Assembly: GCA_013396915.1 (NCBI GenBank)
Contig: VWZL01001366.1
Coordinates: 62,001 to 126,000 of the forward strand
Length of the DNA stretch: 64,000 bases
Direction: 5' to 3'
DNA from: Stercorarius parasiticus
Taxonomy: Eukaryota > Chordata > Aves > Charadriiformes > Stercorariidae
In this document: positions 25,501 to 37,470 of the stretch, one piece after another
How positions within the stretch are numbered: position 1 is the stretch's first letter
Layout: each line of letters begins with the position of its first letter
Program-made: the position numbers and the translations under genes
The notes under the pieces: model-generated
The model's database searches: none
What the model was told of the DNA's origin: nothing
What the model saw: only the letters and a program-made list of their open reading frames with translations

Positions 25501-25954
25501 GGATTTGAATGTGTATGTGCTTTGTTTCTGTTGCTGCAACTCTTTGACTTCTTTTGAATTAGAAAAGACACGCCAACCTCCATGCTATATGCCTATTACT
25601 GATAATGCTTGTGTATTTTTTTAGTCTCATATACTTTCATATTTAAATTGGCTATCAATTCCACCGTCAGTTTTAACCTGTAATAACTTTCTTGCTTACA
25701 GTGCAATTTGCACTGGTTTAATTTAGATCAGAATCTGGATGCATATATAAATATGTGCATGCATGCACACTTGTAATGCCTGCTTTCTTACAGATATATA
25801 TACACATACACACTTTTATTTAATTACTTTTATGTAACTTTTAGTTAAAAATAAGTGAGAGGGAGAATCTGTTGATTATTTTTATGCCGAACAATTTTAG
25901 AGCAACTAGCAAGAGGAAAATAAATAATTTCAGGTTGTAGATGGATTTTGGAAT
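22562..25954. other. Non-coding stretch, nothing recognised
   Basis: No gene or repeat family recognised. A 9-base unit CTGAAATAC recurs near 22718-22742. Overlapping open frames at 24103-24514 and 25026-25624 are phenylalanine- and cysteine-rich products of T-rich DNA. TG/CA-rich sequence starts around 25741. Confidence 0.45.
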
Positions 25955-25985
25955 CGTGCATGCACATGTACATGCACATGCACAC
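25955..25985. repeat. 31-bp strictly alternating pyrimidine-purine tract
   Basis: From CGTGCATGCACATG through CATGCACAC every step alternates pyrimidine and purine, the pattern that favours left-handed Z-DNA. It contains overlapping CATG and TGCA units. Confidence 0.85.
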
Positions 25986-26121
25986 CTTTACAATGTATTC
26001 TGGTTCTTGTCAGTCCCAAGCAGTAACTTTTCTTCTTTCACCTGACTCGCAACGCTGAGTTTTCTGTGAGCTTCAAATCTCACTTTTATTTCACTTTGGG
26101 GAAAATGGAGGCAGGGATGTT

Positions 26122-26140
26122 AAAAAAAAAAAAAAAAAAA
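26122..26140 (+). repeat. A19 homopolymer
   Basis: Nineteen consecutive A residues are followed by a purine-rich run to about 26180. There is no retroposed body upstream that I recognise, so this is probably a simple repeat rather than a SINE tail. Confidence 0.85.
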
Positions 26141-26599
26141 CAAGACGAAAAGGAAAGAAGCAAAAAAGGAAGAAAGAAATCCCCCAAAACAGCAGCCTCC
26201 CACCCAGCCCCCGCTTCTATACCACCAGCCCAAACATGGAACACATTTTAGCAGAAGTGCCCCAGCTCTATCATATGTGCTGTGCAGAGTCATCATGGCC
26301 ATGGTGCATAGCTGAGAGCCGGAAAGCAAACAGCTGCTGTAGCCTGATTTGAGTTAAAATAGTGTCAGTGTTTAGTCTGGCGCAGTGCTTCAGGAGAGAT
26401 TGGCAGCTGGGTCAAACAAAGTCATTCCATTGGCTCCCTTCCCAGTATGCTTCTGCTAGTATTTAGGTACTAGTGCAGCCTAGGCCCCTTTTCTCAGGGA
26501 TAGCCTAACATCTGACCGCACCCTCTTTGCTTTTGCAAAAATGCCTTTTCACTCTTTAAGATAAATCCACTATTAGACAATCTGCCACTAATTGTGTGT

Positions 26600-27140
26600 T
26601 AAGACCGGTTTTCTCTGGAAAGCCGACGCATCCTGCTCGCGACGCGGTGTAGAAAGCAGGCTGTTACAGTGCTGGATTAATAAAAGGGGCCTTTATGGCT
26701 TGTGAAAGAATATCTGTGTGCTTAGGCAGGAAACTTTTTGATCCACAGAAAAGCCAGACGACATCTAGGTAAGGCCGTGTATCAAATCTGCTTTTATGGG
26801 ATAGTGGTGGAGCGAGCGCTGTTGATTGCGATTGCTTAAATGTTTGCATGCCCGCTTTGCTAAGCTTTTTGGAAAGTTTAGGAAATAGCTGCTCCCGCGT
26901 ACCGAGCTCTTTCTCTCCTCCCCCCTCCTCACTCCTCCTCTGCCTTTAATGCTTGCAAAATCTTGCCGCGATCTGCTTAGTTTTCGCTGAAAGACGCGCG
27001 GGTGCCTCGCTTCTTTTTGGAGAGGAGTTTCTTCCAGAGGCGGGCAGCAGAAAGTTCTGCTGTCGGACCCAAATGCTGTTAAAAGTGGAGGAGCTGGGGC
27101 GAATTTCCAGGGAAGGCTTTCAACTGTTACAGACTCTGCC
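26600..27140 (+). promoter_or_regulatory. CpG-enriched promoter-like block
   Basis: CpG is scarce across most of the window but dense here: CTCGCGACGCGG near 26640, GAGCGAGCGC near 26812, CCCGCGTACCGAG near 26895, GCCGCGATC near 26966 and GACGCGCGGG near 26993. A pyrimidine-rich CTCCTCCCCCCTCCTCACTCC run lies at 26915-26940. There is no clear TATA box. This fits a weak CpG-island promoter feeding the exon-like sequence that ends at 27232. Direction is inferred from that donor. Confidence 0.4.
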
Positions 27141-27232
27141 TGTGCAATCATTTAAAAGTAGTTGAAAACCGCTTTGAACTAACAAGGGTTTAATTACGGA
27201 AAAGTTTAATGTGGCGATGGAAGGAATATTAA
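27141..27232 (+). other. Candidate 3' part of a first exon, donor at 27233
   Basis: Downstream of the CpG block, ATGGAAGGAATATTAA (27217-27232) runs into GTAAGT, a consensus splice donor. If this ATG is the start, the first exon codes for five residues (MEGIL) plus one base. The context GTGGCGATGG has G at +4 and G at -3, which is acceptable for initiation. Earlier ATGs exist, including an ATG at 27209 that stops after seven codons and a longer open frame at 26953-27165. The exon could therefore be wholly 5' untranslated with short upstream frames. Splicing to the exon at 33628 would read six more codons or so before a stop, which favours the untranslated interpretation. I do not recognise the gene. 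Confidence 0.33.
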
Positions 27233-29963
27233 GTAAGTTGTCTTTGTCTCATACTTTTTAATTTTAGTTGTTGCTTTAGCCTGTTGGGTCACATTTTTTG
27301 TCAGCGCTGAAGGCTGCCATGAATTGGTAATGAGGGCCCCTTTTGCACATGATTTTGGCACTTGGCCAAAATCAACTTCCCAACGGCAAGCTTTCTCTAA
27401 AAGAACCTGGAGCATTTTTTTGTGATTAGGAATCATGTCTGAAAGCTGCCACAACCAGTTGTGTAGGCATGTCAAAATGACTTTATACAGTATATCTGAG
27501 GCAGGCGGGGGGAGTGTGTCTGTTTTTTCCTCATGTACCAAGTCGTTGCTATTACCATTCCGCAGCTTACGCACCTCCAAAAATCAGGCTACGGGGAGCT
27601 AAGGCATAATAGGATCCTTGGTACCTTTATATTTTTCGCCATGCCAAAGCAGCCCTAATTGTCACATTTAAGCAGGATACAGTGTTAGGGATTGCTTAAA
27701 GCACTTGTGGACGTAAAGCAGATGAATCTTTAAACTTTTAATCTCAGTAAATTATGCTCAGTAAACAGTAAGTAATGACATTTTCGAGAAGTTTCTTTGT
27801 TTGAATTGTGTGAGTGAAGCTTTTTGATATACTGTTTAAAAAATACATGCCTAGATCCACCGGGGGGAAATTTGCAAGGAAAATCTCAGATGTGCCTTTG
27901 AATTTATCCCGATTCCTTGAAATCTGGGTACGGGTCTGATCTGGGATACAGGGAGCAGGAGCTGGGTTGTCCTTTGTTGTTAAAAAGGGGGAAAGGGAGT
28001 TAGTCTAAACATTAATAAGGAGCTGTGAAAGTTCACATTTCAAGTGGGCTCAGAGTTCGAAAGTTGTGGAGATCCTCAGTGCAATAAACGGGTGATTATT
28101 CCTCACTGATATTATATAAACAAGTCTGCCACTGTAAGTGAATACATTATTATTGTAGACTTGAACGTTTTGTGGATTTCATCTGTATTTAACAAAGCAA
28201 CCCAGCAACTGGAAATTACGGACCTCCTATTACGTGCTGTGTACACTCTACCCCAGTGTCTTTTCCATGTGCGTTCAATGTAAAGACAAATTGTGTTAGG
28301 CAGCATTTTTGTTAGGTGTTTTTATTTTATGTAACAGCTCTTGTGGCTAGAGCCGAGGAGTTGCTCATTTCTCCCTGTAAGTGTTGTTTACTTATAANTT
28401 TCCTTTATTACATAATGCAAGGCATAGCTAGATTGGGGGAAAACTCGAGCTTTGTAGACTCCTCAGTATCTGTACTTTCATATAACCTGCCTGGGAGAGT
28501 TTCTTCATTGTTACATTGCAGGAGACTAAGCTACAATACTCAAGTCTCCTACGAGTTTAACTATAACACGTATTTACAATGAAAGAAAGCAGACAAGATT
28601 AACATGTTGAAAAAAAGAGATGGAGAACATTAGTAAAATAAAACAGATAGGACTTAGTTGCATTTTCCTGGGATTTTTAAAAAGTTTTACAGCAGGGAAA
28701 AAAACATCACAATGGAACCCTATATTAATGTAAAGCATTGCCAGAAAATGACCACACTGGGTGCAAAAGTATATGTGATAGTAGAATTTTTGCAAATTGT
28801 CACGGAATTTATTTACTGGTGCATGGAAGCAATTTCTCCTGATGTACTAAATTAGATACAGTTAATTGAAAATATGCATATGCACATCTAGTTACTGCAA
28901 AACTAACTTTAAAATGTTTTACTGTGATATTCCTAGTTTTACCTAGAAGGTTTTACTGTGAAATAATGAACGCATGCTAGTGCACTACTTCTAGAGGTTT
29001 TAATTTCTGTTTTGGTTGGTGAAGGGTTCTGTTATAAATCACAGCAAGTTATGCTCCAGAAACTTTGTGAGCAGTTTCTAAATCCAGAGTCAAATTTTGT
29101 CTGATAGCATGCTTGAAGTGTAAAATCTAATATATGAAGTAACAGAGAGTTTTGCTTAAAAACTTAAAACATTATGAATTTGGCTTTTGATTGCAGACAC
29201 TAAATTAACGTTTTCCTTCATTAAGAAATGTATTGTCTGTATGAACATACGAAGAAGTCATGTTTCCATCAGATAAATCAGCATTCTCTATTCATAAGTA
29301 TGAAGTTTAAAATGTACAGGTACGGTATTCCGTTTTTAAATCCCAAACCAGTAGATTAACACTTCTTCTTTATAGTCAGGTCGATAAATAACTGGTTAGT
29401 TACCTTTCCTGAAAGTACAAAAGATGAAGGATATTAAGTATTCTCCATTATGCCATTTTTATTTTTAACAGCCCTCAGGAATAACGTGTCTCTAATCTTC
29501 CTACTTGGAGGGCTTTATGTTTTCTATTTGTTTGCAAACACATCATGAAAGAGTGCAATTATAAAGGTTAACTTTGTTGTAATTTTGTATCTTAGCTGTT
29601 GAACTCCCAGTTACCCATTTCAGTGCAGTAAACCAATATATTGTCCATTCAAAATACAAATTCTTGCTTTGTAGTTGGCATTTTTAATGACCGTTAGACA
29701 TTAATATTTTATGTTTTAGTAGTGCAGTGTAAGTGGTACATATTGTTATACATTTGAATAGAAGTTACAAATTTATTTATAAAATACTTTCACTTATATT
29801 AAAAAAAACCAAAGAAAATCCTAAACACATTGCAGAACACTTTCAGTTTATCAAGGAAACGTGAGGTCTTGTAAAAATAACCGTATTCCTCAATATATTC
29901 TACTGCGTGTTTTAAAACTTTAGAAATGAAACAGGGATGTTTTGTTTGGTCTTGGGGCGGGGG
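27233..29963. other. Likely intron or regulatory DNA, no gene recognised
   Basis: The first kilobase after the donor is less AT-rich than the surroundings and free of repeat signatures, which hints at regulatory content. A 13-base unit GGTTTTACTGTGA recurs with small changes near 28914 and 28950. A single N is at 28398. Confidence 0.4.
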
Positions 29964-30015
29964 NNNNNNNNNNNNNNNNNNNNNNNNNNNNNNNNNNNNN
30001 NNNNNNNNNNNNNNN
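29964..30015. other. Assembly gap of 52 N
   Basis: Unknown bases. The left edge is CTTGGGGCGGGGG, so the gap probably reflects a G-rich stretch that sequenced poorly. Frames read through it are meaningless. Confidence 0.99.
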
Positions 30016-30769
30016 AAGCACTTTGTTCTATATGTTCTAAATTCCAGCAATGAGATAAATAAATTGCTGCATTGGATGGAACATAATTATTGAATTTTGG
30101 CAGAACTTCAGTGAACTCTGCCATGAAAGATTAATGTGCACAGTGCGCTCTTAGATTCTAAAGTAACAGACTAAGATAAGGGGAGTGCATAACAGGCTCT
30201 AACCTTTGTGGTTTAGAGAAAATAGAAAACGATGGGCAAACGTTAACTTTTGGTATAAACTGCTAATGATAATGTTTTGTCATCTGGGTGATAAAAACTA
30301 CAGGAGGAGACAAGAAAATCCAATTTAACACAAATTCTCTCCATTTCTTTCTTGCTCTGCTTCACGTTTTTCTGTATTAAAATAGCCACGATTGCTCTGT
30401 ATTCTTATGAAAAGGAGAACGTAGGCAGGCAGACTACTTGCAGTATCCAGTAATGTTATGTGCTAATGAAATCCCTCCATATCAGCATGTTGTATGTCGC
30501 TTTTCACTACAATTAAGATTTTGGTTTGTGATTATGCTGCAGCGATTTCAGAATACGAGCAAAATTGCACTGGTTGGATGAAGGCTATGTGTAGTCATAG
30601 TAGTGTTTTTTATTACTCCCTCTCTCTTCTTTCTCTACCAAACCTTGATAGTTTAAAACATTTGCTTCAATTGACAAATTACGGCTATAATCACAAAATC
30701 ATATTCCTCTTGGCTTTTAAATAATTACTGCACCCAAATAATGTTTTTAATTGAGAACAAAGATGCATT

Positions 30770-30860
30770 GTCCTACCAATCAAGCTCCCTCGGCTGGACC
30801 AATAGGATTGCAAAGACTTTTTGGTATTTTCCATCAGTTTGCTATAGAAGAGAACAGGCA
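30770..30860 (+). promoter_or_regulatory. Candidate promoter with two CCAAT boxes and a TATA-like site
   Basis: CCAAT motifs at 30776-30780 and 30799-30803 lie in the same direction 23 bases apart. A GCTATAGAAG site follows near 30841, just before a GC-rich block. NF-Y-type promoters often carry paired CCAAT boxes upstream of the start. No downstream gene was identified. Confidence 0.3.
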
Positions 30861-30869
30861 TGACATCAA

Positions 30870-31260
30870 CACTGCTCTGGGGAAAACGGCTGCGGGTTTG
30901 TTGGCAGTACCCTGCCCTTGGGAGTAATCCCTCTGCCTGCTCGGCCTCCCCGGCACCCTCTACCTAAGCCCAGGTGTTTTCCCTTCCACAGATGTGTGCA
31001 GCCCCAAGCACCAGCCCCTGACCCCGGAGCTGGTTTCCAGCGGATCTCGGGGACGGCAGCGTGATGGACAGGCTCCGGCATGGCTGATGTGTGGTCTGCC
31101 TGACTGGCTAGTTGTAGGGGTATGGCTCCAGTGCACCCAAAATGCCTGGAATCAGAGGGAGTTAGGCAGGGAGGAAGCATCCATGGTGGTTTTTTTTTCT
31201 CTGTTTTTTTGCTTCTTGCCTCCAGACCTGCTGCTAAGGCCGAGTGCGTTCAGCTCAGCA
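30870..31260. other. GC-rich, CpG-bearing block without recognised gene
   Basis: Composition switches sharply to GC-rich after 30870. A TTTTCCCTTCCACAG acceptor-like run ends at 30991. Open frames on both strands overlap here, as expected for GC-rich DNA with few stops, and none has known motifs. It could hold a non-coding first exon or a bird-specific repeat. Confidence 0.35.
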
Positions 31261-32419
31261 TTTTAAAATGGCAGGTATCCAGAATCTTGGATATATTTCA
31301 TGACTTCAAAGACATTTCTGCTCTCCTTCCCAGTCACATCCTTAAGCTCATGATGACAGCGTTACGAGTGGGATAGTTAAAGACGTATAAGGGCAAGGAG
31401 CTGTTCCAAGGCCCGTTGCAATCAGCAGGGAGAATCCCCCCGACTTCACGGCTCTTTGGATCCAGCACCCTGTGACCTGGCTGCTCCGGGGTGCGAAAAG
31501 CTGCCTCTTCCCCCTTAGTTCCTGACGGCACTAGTGTGACTGGCATTGCCATCTTCCTCAAGCAGCTTCCTTGCCTTCATTGACACTCCTCGAAGAGGAA
31601 GTTTTACTGAGGCTTGAATGTGCCTTCCTCGTGTTGTGAAGAAGCAGACACCTGAGTGCTTATTTTGCCCATTTGCACTCTATTCTTTCATCCTTCTCCC
31701 CTTCTAAAAATGACTCTTGTGGCTGACCTTGATCATATCAATTCATATCACCATTTCAAGCAGAGTTCAGAAAGAACAGCTATCTATCTTCAGGTATATC
31801 CCTATTTAAATGCTTCGTTAGATAGTGTATGTCCAAGATGAAGTGAATTTGCATTCTAGGTCTATTATTTTGATAATTAGACATGGTTTTCTTTCAGTAA
31901 GGTTGATTTCGGGATCCCTTCATCTTCAAACAGAAAAGGCATATTTTTATCATTTGTAGAGTACCATAGAGTGCTTCAGTCTTTGTTTGCCCTGTAAGTG
32001 TATTTAGTTGGAAAACCTTTAACAAGTTGTATTCAGAGTGTGCCTGTATTTTGAAGTAGACCCTGATCCTTTTTTCTTTTAGGTGTAAGCAATTCACATA
32101 AATTAACTTATTTTTTAGCAATCTAAAATTGTTACTGCAGATTATAAAATAGGAGGAGGAATGTTATGCCTTCTTTGTACGGATAATAAATGTATTTGCA
32201 ATCAGGTTATGCTCTTACATCAGCGGGGTTGTTGGACTGTTAACGGATTCAGTCTCTTAAAATATTACGAACTTTTTTGCAGAAGTTATATATATGACCC
32301 AGTGAACACCCCCTACATTATTTTAATGCATAATAGTTGGGTGAATGTTTCAGTGCCTACCAGGTTGTCACATGGGAGGCTCCGAGATGACAAAAAAAGG
32401 TGCATTAAAGCAAATCTTG
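31261..32419. other. Non-coding stretch, nothing recognised
   Basis: Mostly AT-rich with a modestly GC-rich patch at about 31395-31510. No gene or repeat family seen. Confidence 0.45.
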
Positions 32420-32790
32420 CCGTTCCCTGTCTGCTGACCCGGAGAGCCCTGCCTGCCGCAGGAGCAGCAGCTCTCCTGGGTGGTGGGAGCCAGCGGCACT
32501 GGGAGGCTTCTGTGCCTCAGCGCAGCCATGCGTAGCAGCTGGGGGAGAGCGGTGGGAGGGCAGGAGCGAAGCCAAGGTACTTGCGACTGTACAGATGGGT
32601 TGTTGTTCCGCCTGGTAGAGAGGGAGCGTAGCGGCTGTCTCGGGATCCCAGGCTGAGGTTTGCTTTGAGTTTTTCTCAAAGCGGGACGAGTTTATTGCAG
32701 CTGCAGTCCCAGATCCCATGGCAGCACACGGTGAAGTAACGTGGGCAGTAACTGGGAGAGGGCTCAGTCCCATGAGGGATCCTCTGTGGC
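32420..32790. promoter_or_regulatory. GC-rich CpG cluster, possible promoter or CpG island
   Basis: CpG occurs repeatedly (CCGGAGAG, GCCGCAGG, AGCGGCAC, ATGCGTAG, GAGCGTAGCGG, GCGGGACGAG), in contrast to the flanks. Overlapping open frames on the minus strand (32368-32773) are a by-product of composition. This is the third CpG-rich block within 6 kb and may belong to the same regulatory domain as 26.6-27.1 kb. Confidence 0.3.
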
Positions 32791-33627
32791 TTCAGGAGTT
32801 AGCATAAAACTTTAGTCTTGAATTAAAGGCAGAAAATATGGGGCAGGTGAATGTGTTTTTTTCAGATGTATAACAGTGTGGAAGCTTTTCTTTCAAGCAT
32901 AGTAACTGATAAGCAGATTAAATTATGCTAAAGTAATTTTGAGGGTTTTTTAGTTACCTGCATATTGTGCAGGTCAGCATAGCAAATTATCCGAGTCTGT
33001 AAAATTGTGTACTTTACATTTTGCAAAGTTAAACATACCAGTGTCCATTTCTGGTGAGTCTGTCCCTGTGCATGCCAGGTCTCCCAAGCGCTGAGCATTA
33101 CAAATGCTCAACCTTTCCCTTCCACTATGATATACAAAATTTTTACGTTGTCAACATTACACTCTTCCAAAACATTGAAAGAGTGTTGTAAAGAAGAAAA
33201 GGATTCCACAGACGTCTGAAACATAAGGGTTTTTTTTTGTCAGAAATGAGGAACAGTGCTGTAAAAAAGCTGTTACATTTGGGTGGGGCACGGGGGAGGA
33301 GGGGACGAAGGTTAAGTTTAGAAAACCCAACCTAGTCACGGAACTCACAATGTTTGCAACCTATGAAAATATTTATGACAGAATTGAAATACCGTTAGGC
33401 TGACAGATCACAGTTGAAATTGCTTTTTGTAATCTCAGAGCGTGGCTGAAGAAGCAGAGTATTTGACTATAGTACTCCTGTATTAATAGTAGGAAAGAAA
33501 CAAATATTGGAAAGGAATTCCAAACACTTAACAGGGTATCTCATTTGGGGGCATACGTTAGTTTGCTAAATTCCAATTCCCAGACTGGCAATCATGATTG
33601 TTAATGTATATCTTTTATGACTTTCAG
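32791..33627. other. Non-coding stretch, nothing recognised
   Basis: Returns to AT-rich sequence. A GTGAGT donor-like site occurs at about 33053 without a matching acceptor. Confidence 0.45.
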
Positions 33628-33676
33628 AGCAAGAGAAGCCAACTTTAGGAGCAAGCATATTGTGATATCCTCAGTG
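33628..33676 (+). CDS. Candidate 49-base internal exon
   Basis: The acceptor TCTTTTATGACTTTCAG and the donor CAGTG/GTAAGTAC are both close to consensus. Of the three frames only one is open, reading REANFRSKHIVISSV after one leading base; the other two have TAG or TGA. The codons look plausible, but the segment is too short to identify. It lies about 6.4 kb downstream of the donor at 27233 on the same strand, so the two could belong to one transcript. The phases do not give a continuing frame from the ATG at 27217, so in that transcript this would be an untranslated exon. Alternatively it is a chance pairing of splice signals. Confidence 0.3.
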
Positions 33677-36600
33677 GTAAGTACCCTAACTGCAGTCAAG
33701 TTTATTACATTTTTGTAGAGTAGAGGCCTTTTCAAGACCACACTTGTTGCAGCTTAGTCACACAACAGCTTCAAATGTCATTCTGGAATAATAGGGTAGT
33801 AATGTGATATACTCTATAATGAAAATCAGTGTAGAGCACAGGTGGTTGCTAGCATTTGTGTGGTCAGATATAAAAGCTTCACTATGGGTACAAGCTACTG
33901 CTTTCCCACTTGAGGAAAGTATAATTAAAAGCGGTTTCCAGATGTGCTGGCACACATCTGCCATTTTTAAAAGTGAATTTTGCAAATACAAACTGAGCCG
34001 TGTTGTATTCATCATTATAAAGCTGTTGATGGGTTTTCAGGTAATAAAAAGGTTGGAAGCATCAACACCCCCGCTGTAAAACTGAGGTGTCTTTAGACAG
34101 CAGACAGTAGCATTTTATGTTCACATTGTTTTCTTAGGATTTTCTGTGAGTTGTTCATAGCTGAGCTATGGCAAATATGCAATCTGGACAAAAATTAACA
34201 TTTATTTCATGAAAGCATGAGAAGTGATTCCTTGCTAACGATTTTATTGGCTACCAGTTAGATGCAGCAAGTTTGGTCTTTTTGTTTGTTTGTTTGTTTT
34301 CAGTGCAGTGAAATTAATGCTACCCTAAAACATTAGAATTTAGTTACTTTATCCTTATTTTTGAGATGTATAAACATTCAGAAAATTAGAAATATATGTG
34401 TGCTGAAAATTGACCTTTAATTTGTCTCAGAACAGAAATCAGAAGAAACTCTGTACTTAAAGGCTTACATAATGCATCCTTAGTTAACTATCTGGAAAGA
34501 AATAAATTAGACCAAAATTCAGAAAAGGTGCTAGGCTTTAAAATATTGTTGAGAGGAGATTACAGATCTTTTGATTTAGGTAAATACATTTTTAGGACAA
34601 ACTGTTTGTCCTGATATCCACATGATTTTGTTAGAGCCAATATTTCCCCTGGAAATGTTATTAAAGTAAAATCCCTGTTTCAGAAGAAAGTTTTTGCAGC
34701 TCCAGAAGTTTTAGTTACTGCTGCTGCTTGGAACAAGCACAAAGGAAGAACGCTGTCCCTGCCATCTTCTTATCGATGCTTCTTCTAGCACTATACCAAG
34801 TACTGATGCCTATGTCTTCCAGTTAATTTTGAAAAAAAATCTAAGGATGGGACCTACTAGCCTGAGGGTCTTGGACTATTGACCAGGCTGCTAAATAATC
34901 AGAGAAGATGTTTTTGAAGATACGATGTGCAATATTGCCTGACCTTTGCATATATTTCCTTTACTTACTTCCACAGATGTGACTATTAGTATTCCGTGTC
35001 AAGTGAGAGTCTAATCCTTAACATTTTATTTTAGGGTAATACTGGCACTGAGTAAATTAAATGTTTTATGGATGTTTTCTCTTAGTTGGACTTTTCTGCA
35101 AAGACTTTGCTTTTTCCATTTAACTCTCTCTGTCTTGACTAAGCAGAGTTGAAACCCTCTTCTGAAGAGTGTAAATATTGGAGTACTTTGCAGAATATTG
35201 GGTTAGAAAAACAGCTGCTCAAATCAAATAATCTTTGATATACAACTTAAAATGTTGTCTACTTAAATTTTTGGATTAACTTCTCTGTATGAAACATTTT
35301 AAGTTGTTCTAAAGGCATTGACAGATTCAGTGAGGGATTTAAAATGCAACTTTGGTAGTAAAGATAGGAAACTGTCCTACGTGTTCTTTTCTGTAATAGC
35401 ATAATAACTCAGTAAAGTCCTAGTGCTGATAAATGAGAGTGTTCTGACTTGAATATTTTCATGTCTCTGAGATAGAGGGGCCAGATCAGCACATGGCATC
35501 TGATCTGTGCCTGGGGCATCTTGAGGATACAATGAAACAGATGATAATCAATAAGCAGGATATTTAATAACTTCATAGTGAAAATGCTGATTTCAGCAAT
35601 ATTGGCAGCTAGTACAGAAGATAATTTTTTTTTTATGTTGTAATGACTGGGTGTATTATAAATTTTCTGTCTTGATATAAAGACTTCAAATTTGTGCTAC
35701 CGGTGACTGTTTACAAGTATGTATTTACTAACGCATGCACGTACATTTAGTATTAAATCACATTTAAATAACTGTTTGCCCAGAAGGTAGGATTTTAGCA
35801 CGCAGCTGTTATAAGTCTTTTTTTTTTTTTGACAAAATGCCATTTGACATCAAACTTAGAAATGTCTACAGAAGTACAGACATTCAGATGTGAAAACGTG
35901 CAAAATGAACACTATGTAGGTACTTAAGTCTCAGTCTGTTGCAATTAAGACTTGTTAGTGGTCACTTCCCTAAACCGGCTATTCACGTCAGAGACCAACC
36001 AGACCCACAACCTAGCTCGCAGTTTTGTGCATGACCGTTTTGCGTAAAGGGGCAATTTTCATAAGAAGCTCAGATGGGTAAGACAAAATAAGTAGCTTAC
36101 TGAAAAATAGATTATTTAATATTGGCGGTTTTACGTCCTTGGTAACTGCAGAATTTTGAGTGCTTGTTGATTAATCGTGTTCTTATTAGTTGAAAAGTAA
36201 AATGCTGACCAGACTGGGGGAAATGTCAAAAAGTCTTTTGGGGCTGTGCATCAAGGGGCATGAAGAAAGCAGCTTATTGGATGGCAAAGATCTTGCCTTA
36301 ACGAATAGATGCAGAAGACAACCCATCAAGGACATATTTCCCCTCAAGTGCAGCAAACCTCTCCAGTGTACTTAAAAGAGCTGAGGCAGTACTCTTCTGG
36401 GGTATAAACCTCTACAAGACACTGAGTGCAATTTTATAAGAGGCCAGCGAGTTGATGACTGAGTGGAGAATATCTTATGTGTATATGATACTGTTGCTGC
36501 TATTTATTGCCAATTTTGCAAAGACATACATTTCTGAACAGCTATATCCTTGTTTTTTGGTAGTATTCCAAAGTTCAACAAGTGCAATGCACCCTATTTA

Positions 36601-37340
36601 ACCCAGGAAAAAATTGAAAACCCATGCCGTATATTGCATTTTATCTCTATTTAGAACATTTTTTTGCCTTGGACCTTGAGTTGTTGATTTTAATACTTTC
36701 TTGTAAATGATGATCATTGCCAGCATTTCTTATATCTTCCTGATACTTATTCTTCACAGTAAGATAAGTCTTCCATCTATGTCTTCACAATTATTTGATA
36801 TAAAAAAATAGTCTGTAAAGTTAGAAATTGTTGAGTAAGGCCTTGGGAAGAATAAGCCACAGAAAAAGGAGGACTCTTTAATATTAAGACTGTTTTTAAA
36901 AAAATATGTTCCTAATGATGAAAAAATTCAAGGAGGAGAAAGAAAGATACATTCAAAATATTTCTAAAAAATATTATTCAAAAATTTTCATTAAATGACT
37001 TTATGGAACTTGAAGATGAACGAGAAATAATTATCATGTGTATCAAGAATTTTTTGAAGTTTCAGAACTTACTCCTCTCTGAAATAGTAAAAAAAAAAGA
37101 TAAAATGTCAGTTATTTTATAAATAAAGGTCAGAGGGAAGATGAATCAGATCAACTTAAATATTTAGTATCAATAATTTTGAAATATTTAATTTTGGTTT
37201 GTTTTTCTACCTATCCATATTAGCCTTGGGGGAAAGAGAAAAATAAAAAAGGCATTTTTGAACTTTAAACCAGAACTTTTAATTTTGAAAATATCTAAAT
37301 GGAATATGTGATCAATTTCCAAACACTCTCTGCTTTCTTA
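33677..37340. other. AT-rich non-coding stretch
   Basis: No gene or repeat family recognised. An 8-base stem with a 6-base loop (CAGATGTG and CACATCTG) lies near 33939-33962. A (GTTT)n run sits at about 34284-34300. Confidence 0.45.
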
Positions 37341-37470
37341 AATGGCAGATCAATTGGCACATTTCCATGCAAATAACCTCGGTTTTCATGAGTCAGCCTT
37401 TTCTGAGGGAAAATTGTCTAAAATATTTCCTGCCAACTGTATCATGTCACAAACATATATTTTGTACTTC
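37341..37470. promoter_or_regulatory. Candidate regulatory element with octamer and AP-1 site
   Basis: ATGCAAAT at 37367-37374 is a perfect POU octamer. TGAGTCA at 37389-37395 is a perfect AP-1 site. They are 14 bases apart in otherwise AT-rich, repeat-free DNA. This is motif-based inference. Confidence 0.25.

Noticed and set aside
26066..26251. Lysine-rich 61-codon frame
   Set aside because: It is the translation of an A19 homopolymer and purine tract.
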